Part shown: piece by piece, positions 57,557 to 64,000 of the stretch
Position numbering within the stretch: position 1 is the stretch's first letter
Layout: each line of letters starts with the position of its first letter
DNA from: Cyanobium sp. FGCU6
GTDB lineage: Bacteria > Cyanobacteriota > Cyanobacteriia > PCC-6307 > Cyanobiaceae
DNA length: 64,000 nt
Direction: 5' to 3'
NCBI GenBank assembly: GCA_024958655.1
Contig: JANWUR010000001.1
Location: 248,001-312,000 of the forward strand
Program-made: the position numbers and the translations under genes
Notes under the pieces: model-generated
Databases searched by the model: none
The model's input: only the letters and a program-made list of their open reading frames with translations
What the model was told of the DNA's origin: nothing

Positions 57557-60500
57557 ATGCATCGACTGGCGGCGGTCCCCGGCGAGGGAAGTGACGAGGG
57601 CGTGACATTCGTGGAGCAGCCGCCGGCGCCGGTGGTGTTCCTCAGCAGCGCCGCCACCGACCTGGCTGCCGTGGCCGGTCTGCTGGCGGGAGAGCCTGGT
57701 CTGCTCGGCGAGGAGCTGCGGGCTCTCCATCTGGCGGCTCTCGCCCATCCGGCCGTGCTCGACCACTACCTGGCTGCCACCCTGAGCCAGGCGAAGCTCG
57801 TGGTGGTGCGCCTGCTGGGCGGCCGGGGCCATTGGAGCTACGGCCTCGAGCGCCTGCGGGGCTGGCAGCGGGAGGGCAGCGGGCGTGAGCTGCTGGTGCT
57901 GGCGGGCACCGCTGACGAAGACGAAAGCCTGGCCTCCCTGGGCAGCGTGCCGTCGCCCCTGGCGATCGCCCTCGCCGGGGCGCTGCGGGAAGGGGGCGAA
58001 GCCAACCTGCGCGCGTTGCTGCTGGCCTTGCGGCAGCTGCGGGCGGGGAGCACCCCCGATCCCCCGGCGGTGCTCCCCGCCCCCGACCCCTTCCCCCACG
58101 ACTGGCGGGAGGAGCCGGGGCCGCGGGTGGGAGTGATCCTCTACCGGGCCCTGCGCCAGGCCGGCGATCTGGCGCTGGTGGAGGCCATCGGCGCGGCGCT
58201 GCGCCGCCAGGGACTGGCGCCGCGAGCCCTCTGGGTCAGCAGCCTGCGGGAGGAGGCGATCCAGCGGGGCGTGGCCGATCTGCTGGAGCGGGAAGGGGTG
58301 CAGGCGGTGCTCTGCAGCACCGGCTTCGCCTCGGTGCGGCAGGAGGCTGCCGGGCTGGGGGCGCCCCTGTGGGAGCGCCTCGGCGTGCCGGTGCTGCAGC
58401 TGCTCACCAGCGGCCGGCCGCGAGCGGCCTGGGCCGCCAGCGCCGTGGGTCTCGCGCCCCTCGACCTCAGCCTCCAGATCGCCCTGCCGGAACTCGACGG
58501 GCGTCTCACCACCCGGGTGGGGGCCTTCCGTGAGACGACCGGCAGCAGCGCCACACTGGCCTCCGCCCTCAGCACCTACGAGCCCGACAACGAGCGGCTC
58601 GACTGGATCGCCGCGCTCGCCGCCGCCTGGTGCCGCCTGCGCTCCACCCCGGCTGCCGAGCGGCGGGTGGCTCTGGTGCTTGCCAACTACCCCACCCGCG
58701 ACAGCCGCCTGGCCAACGGCGTGGGCCTCGATACCCCCGCCAGCGTCGCCGCCCTGCTGGGCTGGCTGCAGGAGGCGGGCTACGGCCTCGCGGGTGAGCT
58801 GCCGCCCGATGGCGACGCCCTGATCCAGCAGCTGCTCGCCGGCCGCAGCAACGACCCGGCCAGCGGGTATCGGCCCGCCCTGGCCCACCTTCCCCTGGCC
58901 GACTACCGCAGCTGGTACGACCAGCTGCCGCTGGCGGGGCGGGCTCGGCTGGAGGCGCAGTGGGGGCCCCCCGAGCACGACGCCGATCTGGAGAGCGACG
59001 GATTCCCGGTGCAGGGCCTGCGCTTCGGCCAGGTGGCGGTGCTGATCCAACCCGACCGCGGCGTGGACCGGGATCCGTCGCGCACCTACCACTGCCCCGA
59101 CCTGCCCCCCACCCACGCCTATCTCGCCCGCTATCTCTGGCTGCGCCAGTGCTTCGGGGCCCATGTGGTGGTGCATGTGGGCAAGCACGGCAACCTCGAA
59201 TGGCTGCCGGGCAAGGGGGTGGGGCTCTCCGCCGCGTGCTTCCCGGAGTGGGCCCTGGGGCCCCTGCCCCATCTCTATCCGTTCATCGTCAACGACCCCG
59301 GCGAGGGCAGCCAGGCCAAGCGCCGGGCCCAGGCGGTGATCCTCGATCACCTCACCCCGCCCCTGGGGAGGGCCGGGCTGCACGGAGAGCTGCTGGAGCT
59401 GGAGAGCCTGCTTGATGAGTACTGGCAGGCGAGCGAACTCGGCGGCGAGCGGGCGGCGACGCTGGCGCGGCAGCTGGACGAACGGCTGGCCGCGCTGGAG
59501 CTGCCCGCCCCTGGTGCGGCTGCCCGGGTCGCGGGCGCGGGCGTGGAGGCTCGGATCGAGGCCGCCGACGGCTACCTGTGCGAGCTCAAGGAGGCCCAGA
59601 TCCGCCTGGGGCTGCACCAGTACGGCAGCCTGCCGCCGACCGAACGGCTGGCGGAACTGCTGCTCTGCCTGGCCCGCGCACCCCAGGAGGGGCAACCCGG
59701 CCTCACCCAGGCCCTGGCCCGTGATCTGGAGCTCGACCTCGACCCCTGGGCCGATCCGGAGGACGCCCCCCTCAGCCTGAACGACCGGCAGCGCCTGGAG
59801 TCTGTTGCGGCCGCCGCTGCCACCGGCCTGCGGCGGGTGGGCGATGGCGTTGCCCTGCTGGAGGGGAGGGCCCTGGCCCTGGTGAGCGGCCTGCTGGCGT
59901 CACCGGAGCTGCCGGTGGAGGATCAGGCGCTGCCGGGCCCCTCGACGGGCGCCGCCCTGGAGCGGGTGCGCCAGCGCCTGCTGCCGCCTCTGCTGGCCTG
60001 CGGCGTTGCCGAACGCGAAGCGCTCCTGAAGGGCCTGGCCGGCGGACGCATCGCCGCAGGCCCCTCCGGGGCCCCCACCCGCGGCCGTCCCGATCTGCTG
60101 CCCACCGGCCGCAACTTCTACAGCGTGGATCTGCGCGGCCTGCCCAGCGAGGCCGCCTGGGACCTGGGCCGTCGCAGCGCCGAGCTGCTGCTGGATCTCC
60201 ACCTGCAGGAGCAGGGGGAGGATCTGCGCACCCTGGCGCTGTCGGTGTGGGGCACGGCCACGATGCGCAACGGCGGCGAGGACATCGCCCAGGCCCTGGC
60301 GCTGATGGGGGTGCAACCGGTGTGGGATGGCCCGACCCGCCGCATGCTGAACGTGGAGCTGATCCCCCCGGCGGTGCTGGGTCGCCCGCGGGTGGATGTG
60401 ACCCTGCGCATCTCCGGCCTGTTCCGCGACGCCTTCCCCCAGCTGGTGGGCTGGTTCAACCGGGCCTGCCGCCTGGTGGCCGCCGCCGAGGAGCCGGAGG

Positions 60501-61282
60501 CCTTGAACCCACTGGCGGCCGCCGCTCGCGCCGACGGCGCCGTGGGTCGGGTGTATGGCTCGGCGCCGGGGGGCTACGGCGCCGGGCTGCAGGCCCTGAT
60601 CGACAGCGGCCAGTGGGAACGGCGCGAGGAGCTGGGGGAGGCGTTCCTCGCCTGGAGCGCCTGGCGCTACGACGGCGACGCCGAGGCCCCCGAGGGGATC
60701 CGGGCGGAACCCGACCGGGCGGGCCTGGAGCGTCGCCTGGCGGCGGTGCAGGTGGTGCTGCACAACCAGGACAACCGTGAGCACGATCTACTCGATTCCG
60801 ACGATTATTACCAGTTCCATGGCGGTTTGAGCGCCGCGGTGGAACAGCTGCGGGGCGAGGCGCCGGCCCTGTGGTTCGGCGACCATTCCCGTGCCGCCCG
60901 GCCACGGGTGCACCGGCTCGAGCGGGAGCTCGACAAGGTGTTGCGCTCGCGCCTGCTCAACCCCCGCTGGATCGAGGGCATGCAGGGCCACGGCTACAAA
61001 GGAGGCTTCGAGATGGCGGCCAGCCTCGATTACCTGTTCGCCTACGACGCCGCCACTGACCGGGTGCCGGACTGGAGCTACGGAGCTCTGGCGGAGGGCT
61101 GGCTGGCGGATGCTGCTGTGCTGGCCTTCCTGCGCCGCAGCAATCCCTGGGCCCTGCGGGACATGGCCGAGCGCCTGCTGGAAGCGCACCACCGGGGCCT
61201 CTGGCAGGGGGCCGACCCGGCTGAGCTGGAGCGGCTGCGGGGCCTGGTGCTGGAGAGCGAGGCCCTGGTGGAGCAGCGCTGA
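57557..61282 (+). CDS. cobN: Cobaltochelatase subunit CobN
   Basis: A 1241-residue CobN/BchH-family large chelatase subunit. Assigned as CobN rather than ChlH because of the N-terminal sequence (VVFLSSAATDLAAVAGLLAG, GRGHWSYGLERLRGWQ) and core motifs VHVGKHGNLEWLPGKGVGLS near residue 545, SVWGTATMRNGGEDIAQALA, DVTLRISGLFRDAFPQLVGW and MQGHGYKGGFEMAASLDYLF near 1143. It would insert cobalt into the corrin ring in aerobic cobalamin synthesis together with ChlI/ChlD-type subunits encoded elsewhere. The ATG at 57557 was chosen. Its closeness to metH may be functional (cobamide supply and use). Confidence 0.92.
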   Translation: MHRLAAVPGEGSDEGVTFVEQPPAPVVFLSSAATDLAAVAGLLAGEPGLLGEELRALHLAALAHPAVLDHYLAATLSQAKLVVVRLLGGRGHWSYGLERLRGWQREGSGRELLVLAGTADEDESLASLGSVPSPLAIALAGALREGGEANLRALLLALRQLRAGSTPDPPAVLPAPDPFPHDWREEPGPRVGVILYRALRQAGDLALVEAIGAALRRQGLAPRALWVSSLREEAIQRGVADLLEREGVQAVLCSTGFASVRQEAAGLGAPLWERLGVPVLQLLTSGRPRAAWAASAVGLAPLDLSLQIALPELDGRLTTRVGAFRETTGSSATLASALSTYEPDNERLDWIAALAAAWCRLRSTPAAERRVALVLANYPTRDSRLANGVGLDTPASVAALLGWLQEAGYGLAGELPPDGDALIQQLLAGRSNDPASGYRPALAHLPLADYRSWYDQLPLAGRARLEAQWGPPEHDADLESDGFPVQGLRFGQVAVLIQPDRGVDRDPSRTYHCPDLPPTHAYLARYLWLRQCFGAHVVVHVGKHGNLEWLPGKGVGLSAACFPEWALGPLPHLYPFIVNDPGEGSQAKRRAQAVILDHLTPPLGRAGLHGELLELESLLDEYWQASELGGERAATLARQLDERLAALELPAPGAAARVAGAGVEARIEAADGYLCELKEAQIRLGLHQYGSLPPTERLAELLLCLARAPQEGQPGLTQALARDLELDLDPWADPEDAPLSLNDRQRLESVAAAAATGLRRVGDGVALLEGRALALVSGLLASPELPVEDQALPGPSTGAALERVRQRLLPPLLACGVAEREALLKGLAGGRIAAGPSGAPTRGRPDLLPTGRNFYSVDLRGLPSEAAWDLGRRSAELLLDLHLQEQGEDLRTLALSVWGTATMRNGGEDIAQALALMGVQPVWDGPTRRMLNVELIPPAVLGRPRVDVTLRISGLFRDAFPQLVGWFNRACRLVAAAEEPEALNPLAAAARADGAVGRVYGSAPGGYGAGLQALIDSGQWERREELGEAFLAWSAWRYDGDAEAPEGIRAEPDRAGLERRLAAVQVVLHNQDNREHDLLDSDDYYQFHGGLSAAVEQLRGEAPALWFGDHSRAARPRVHRLERELDKVLRSRLLNPRWIEGMQGHGYKGGFEMAASLDYLFAYDAATDRVPDWSYGALAEGWLADAAVLAFLRRSNPWALRDMAERLLEAHHRGLWQGADPAELERLRGLVLESEALVEQR

Positions 61283-61327
61283 GCGGCTCCACCAGGGCCA
61301 GGGCTCAGGCCAGGGCCAGGAGGCGGA

Positions 61328-61864
61328 TCAGCCGCGCAGATCCTTGGCGATCGCCTTCCAGGGATCGATCGCCCCGGGCTTGGCGGCCTGGCCGCTCACC
61401 GAGGGGGTCTCCGACTCTTCGCTGCTTGCCTTGCGGGCGGGGCCAGCCTGGGACGGCACGTTCGTGGCAACGGCGCTGCCCTTCTTGCGCTGGTCGAGCA
61501 CCGCCTGGGAGATCTGCTGGGCAAACGTTTTCTTCACCGGCTTGGGCACCCCACCGGTGAGGTCCACGGTCACGTCCTCGCTGACGCTGGTGCCGGCCAG
61601 ACCCGGCGACATCTTCTCGAGCTTGGCCTCCATCGAAGCCACCTCGGCCACCATCTCCTTGTCGCCGGGGCTGTCGGCGTTGCCGGGGAAGGTGCGGCGA
61701 ATGGTGTTCGAGCGGCGCATGAACTTCACATCGCCGAGGCTGCTGGAGGCGTCGGGGTCGAGGAAGAAGGTGGCTTCGTCCTTTTTCGGCTTGGCGTCGG
61801 GCGTCTGGCCGGACACCTTCACCGAGGAAGAACGGGAACCCAGCAGGCGATCGAACAGACCCAT
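61328..61864 (-). CDS. Conserved cyanobacterial hypothetical protein
   Basis: A 178-residue protein: GLFDRLLGSRSSSVKVSGQT, EATFFLDPDASSSLGDVKFM, RRSNTIRRTFPGNADSPGDK, KKTFAQQISQAVLDQRKKGS. The FMRRSNTIRRTFPG core is strikingly conserved-looking between two disordered Ser/Ala/Lys segments. No membrane segment or known domain. ATG at 61864. Function unknown; convergent with cobN, 45 bases apart. Confidence 0.65.
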   Translation of the reverse strand: MGLFDRLLGSRSSSVKVSGQTPDAKPKKDEATFFLDPDASSSLGDVKFMRRSNTIRRTFPGNADSPGDKEMVAEVASMEAKLEKMSPGLAGTSVSEDVTVDLTGGVPKPVKKTFAQQISQAVLDQRKKGSAVATNVPSQAGPARKASSEESETPSVSGQAAKPGAIDPWKAIAKDLRG

Positions 61865-61893
61865 CGGAGCGGAGAGGAATGTGTCAGCGAACC

Positions 61894-62559
61894 CTAGCGG
61901 CCGCTGAGGGCCAATCCATGGGTATCGGTACCGCAACTCATCAGAAGTCCACGATCAGCGAGATCGGCGGCGATCGCCTCGCACACCAGCGGCGTGGGCT
62001 GCCAGCGGTCGTTCATGTCGTAGTCGTACCACGCTTCGGCGCCGTCGAACCCCAGCGCTGCCGCCGCGGCGATCAGGCGGGCATGGGAGAGGCGGTAGCG
62101 GGCGGGGTGGGCGAGCAGGGCCAGGCCTCCCGCCCGGCGGATCGCCGCCACCACGGCTTCGGCCAGGAGGCCGGGACCGAACAGGGAATGGCCCCGCAGA
62201 TACGGCAGCAGGGTCGGATGGTCCGCGTTGAAGCCAAGCGCCAGCACATGCACCAGGCAGCCCTCCAGCAGGGCACTGATCTCCACCCCCCGCCAGAGCA
62301 TCGGCACGGGGTGTCCTGCTGCGGCTGCCTGCTCGAACGCCTGTTGCACGGGCGCGTAGGAGGCCAGGCTGTGGTGATCGGTCACGGCAAGGTGCTCCAG
62401 CCCGATAGCCAGGGCCTGCTCCGCCATCCGTTCGGGTGTGAGGCTGCCGTCGCTGGCGGTGGTGTGGCAGTGGAAGTTGAGCTGACCCGGGCAGCTGCCA
62501 CGCCCCACTCCAGCCAGCACATGGGCCAGAGGATGGGCCCGGGCTTCAGGCCGCAGCAC
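61894..62559 (-). CDS. PHP-domain metal-dependent phosphoesterase
   Basis: A ~221-residue PHP protein. Metal ligands are visible: LNFHCHTTASDGSLTPERMA (HxH...D), HLAVTDHHSLASY, WRGVEISALLEGCLVHVLAL, ALLAHPARYRLSHARL and the final SCGTDTHG. This matches the PHP set H-x-H, D, H, E, H, D-x-H. Substrate not known; related enzymes hydrolyse nucleotide phosphates such as pAp. The start is uncertain; GTG 62559 is used because it overlaps the hemJ end by 14 bases, while the domain begins at about residue 20. Confidence 0.85.
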   Translation of the reverse strand: MLRPEARAHPLAHVLAGVGRGSCPGQLNFHCHTTASDGSLTPERMAEQALAIGLEHLAVTDHHSLASYAPVQQAFEQAAAAGHPVPMLWRGVEISALLEGCLVHVLALGFNADHPTLLPYLRGHSLFGPGLLAEAVVAAIRRAGGLALLAHPARYRLSHARLIAAAAALGFDGAEAWYDYDMNDRWQPTPLVCEAIAADLADRGLLMSCGTDTHGLALSGR

Positions 62560-63190
62560 CGTCCGTGCCCCCCGCGGTGCCAGCCGTTGCCGCCAGCCGC
62601 TCGCCCCGCAGCCGCCGCCAGCGGGCATAGAACTGGATCGAGGCGGCCATGAACACCACGAGCGCCACCAGGAACCAGGTGGCCGCGCCGGTCGGGAACT
62701 GGCCTTTGAACACCACCAGCATCACCACCGCCACCAGCAGCAGGGTGGGCAGTTCGTTGAGGGCCCGCAGCTGCTTGGGACTCCAGCGGCAGCTTCCCGC
62801 CGCCAGCTGGCCCATCAGCCGGTAGCAGAAGGCGTGGTAGGCCAGCAGCAGCACCACCAGGGCCAGCTTGGCGTGCATCCATCCCTGGTGCAGCCAGGCG
62901 GGATTCACCACCAGCAGACCCACCGCCATCGTCACCGCCACCACCATGCCGGGGGTGGTGATGATGTTGGCCAGGCGCCGCTCCATCAGCTGGTACTGCT
63001 GCTGAAAGGCCTCCCGCAGGGGCGGGGCCAGGTCCTCGGCCTCGCGGTGGTAGATGAACAGCCGCACCAGATAGAAGAGGCCCGCAAACCACACCACCAC
63101 GCCCACGATGTGGAGGGTCTTGAACCAGAGGTAGGCCTCCGGGGGCCAGCCTGCGGCGGGGAAGGTAAGGGCAGCGACCGGAACCGACAT
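62546..63190 (-). CDS. hemJ: Protoporphyrinogen IX oxidase HemJ
   Basis: A 214-residue integral membrane protein of the HemJ (UPF0093) family, which oxidises protoporphyrinogen IX in most cyanobacteria. Signature helix 1 is AYLWFKTLHIVGVVVWFAGL with the conserved histidine, followed by FYLVRLFIYHREAED and the LANIITTPGMVVAVTMAVGL helix; QGWMHAKLALVVLLLAYHAF holds the second histidine/lysine pair, and RALNELPTLLLVAVVMLVV the last. The extra C-terminal helix and Ala/Gly tail are slightly long. ATG at 63190. Confidence 0.93.
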   Translation of the reverse strand: MSVPVAALTFPAAGWPPEAYLWFKTLHIVGVVVWFAGLFYLVRLFIYHREAEDLAPPLREAFQQQYQLMERRLANIITTPGMVVAVTMAVGLLVVNPAWLHQGWMHAKLALVVLLLAYHAFCYRLMGQLAAGSCRWSPKQLRALNELPTLLLVAVVMLVVFKGQFPTGAATWFLVALVVFMAASIQFYARWRRLRGERLAATAGTAGGTDGAAA

Positions 63191-63220
63191 CCGCTCCCCG
63201 GACGAACGATGACGTTCAAA

Positions 63221-63541
63221 TTAGGTCGCGAGTCGGCAGGCCCGCCGTGCCAGGGCGGCCGCGTAGCCGCGCTCCACAGTGCCGGAGAGGGGACTGATGC
63301 GGCCGTCGCGGCAATCCACCGTGATCCGCTCGCGGTGGCCCAGCTGATCCTCGATCCGCAGGCGCAGCTGCCAGGCATGCTCGGTGCTGCGCTGAATGCC
63401 ATCGGCGCACACCGGTCCCACGCACAGCCCCGGGGCCGCCACCGCCGGCAGAACCGGCAGCCAGGCCATCGCCATCAGCGCCAGCGACCCGAAGAGGGCA
63501 GCCAGCCGTGGCCGGCGGCGAAGGGGGACTGGAGGGAGCAC
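63221..63541 (-). CDS. Secreted small protein of unknown function
   Basis: A ~106-residue protein with a signal peptide (ALFGSLALMAMAWLPVLPAV, cleavage after AVA) and a short mature part (GLCVGPVCADGIQRSTEHAW, QLRLRIEDQLGHRERITVDC, ARRACRLAT) with four cysteines that could form two disulphides. The GTG at 63541 was chosen as it gives a standard signal peptide; the frame is open to 63610. It lies upstream of hemJ on the same strand. No known family. Confidence 0.6.
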   Translation of the reverse strand: MLPPVPLRRRPRLAALFGSLALMAMAWLPVLPAVAAPGLCVGPVCADGIQRSTEHAWQLRLRIEDQLGHRERITVDCRDGRISPLSGTVERGYAAALARRACRLAT

Positions 63542-63640
63542 GGCCGCGCGGGCTGCATCGCCCTCGCATCCTCCCCGATCACGGCCGCACGGGCGGATGT
63601 GTCGACGCACACTCCCATCAATCCCCGGCAGCGATGGGAC

Positions 63641-64000
63641 TCAGTCTGCTCCGGCCCCCACCAGCACGTCGGCCGAGGCCTCGCTCTCCCCATCCGCCTC
63701 GGGATGGAAGTACTCCCACACCTGGCGGGCCAGGGCCGGGCCCATGCCGGGGGCCTCGGCGATCCGCTCCACGCTCGCCAGCTGGATCGCGTCGATCGAG
63801 CGGAAATGGGCGAGCAGGTCGCGCACCCGCTTGGGCCCCAGGCCGGGGATCTCGCTGAGCCGCGAGCGCTTCATCCGCTCGCCCCGCTGCTGGCGGTGGA
63901 AGCTCACGGCAAAGCGGTGGGCCTCGTCGCGCAGCCGCCGCAGCAGCTGCACCCCCAGCTGGTCGGCTTCGGTGTCGAGCGGCTGCTTCGCTCCCGGCAG
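63641..64000 (-). CDS. uvrC: UvrC C-terminal end (cut by window edge)
   Basis: The last ~119 residues of excinuclease subunit [21 protein letters not shown] followed by [20 protein letters not shown] is the conserved end of the RNase H-like nuclease domain and the start of the helix-hairpin-helix pair ([36 protein letters not shown]) that binds DNA. The catalytic N-terminal GIY-YIG domain lies beyond the window. The acidic C-terminal tail ([12 protein letters not shown]) is an ordinary strain-specific extension. Confidence 0.96.
   Translation of the reverse strand: MPGAKQPLDTEADQLGVQLLRRLRDEAHRFAVSFHRQQRGERMKRSRLSEIPGLGPKRVRDLLAHFRSIDAIQLASVERIAEAPGMGPALARQVWEYFHPEADGESEASADVLVGAGAD

Noticed and set aside
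57314-59695. 793-codon minus-strand frame opposite cobN
   Set aside because: Antisense shadow; cobN motifs on the plus strand are strong.

Overview
The window reads as chromosome of a GC-rich unicellular cyanobacterium, most likely the Cyanobium/Synechococcus (alpha-cyanobacterial) group. The pointers are an allophycocyanin alpha-B gene (apcD), pxcA/cemA, a Psb32-like TPM protein, a cytochrome b6f cofactor-assembly (CCB-type) protein, a cyAbrB regulator, DUF1651 and DUF3370 proteins, and cobU/cobN/metH. The assignment rests on recognised protein families only; no search was run.

Two regions differ sharply. Positions 1 to about 24.6 kb are accessory DNA. From 18313 down to 1 nearly everything lies on the minus strand as one stack of tightly spaced or overlapping genes. 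In transcription order these are: a giant DEAD/DEAH helicase with DUF1998 and a terminal nuclease-like domain; a DrmD-type SNF2 helicase; a RelBE-like toxin-antitoxin pair; a very large adenine-N6 DNA methyltransferase; a RusA-like nuclease; a PD-(D/E)XK protein fused to a HEPN-like domain; a duplicated scrap of the methyltransferase 3' end; HipB/HipA with a shortened HipA; and McrB/McrC (type IV restriction, cut by the window edge). I read the first part as a DISARM-like anti-phage system whose downstream end has collected further defence modules. The clearest sign is a 196-bp direct repeat, about 90 % identical, that brackets the RusA/HEPN pair.

From 18.5 to 24.5 kb lies a zone of small genes and wreckage: a DUF1651 operon, cyAbrB, a DUF433 antitoxin with a frameshifted DUF5615 partner, a broken Rad52-like gene, an out-of-frame junction of an HSP90-type ATPase start with a SIMPL-domain end, an intact RHH/MazF pair, and a WYL-domain regulator broken by frameshifts. 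It ends at a terminator and tRNA-Met at 24.6-24.7 kb, where ordinary core genome begins.

From 24.7 kb to the end the DNA is dense housekeeping sequence: M23 peptidase, trmL, cobU, pxcA, Psb32-like, TerB-like, CCB-type, lptC-metG, an FAD oxidoreductase, an RNB exonuclease with rpsR and rpmG, pheT, an RlmD-type methyltransferase, apcD, a DnaJ-like protein, a DUF3370 protein, a group-3 sigma factor, Ap4A phosphorylase, a SpoIID-type protein, a PhzF-type protein, gpsA, an SDR, ilvE-metH, cobN, a PHP protein, hemJ and the 3' end of uvrC. The only long gene-free stretch here is 42540-43435, downstream of the apcD terminator; it contains one perfect 12-bp inverted repeat.
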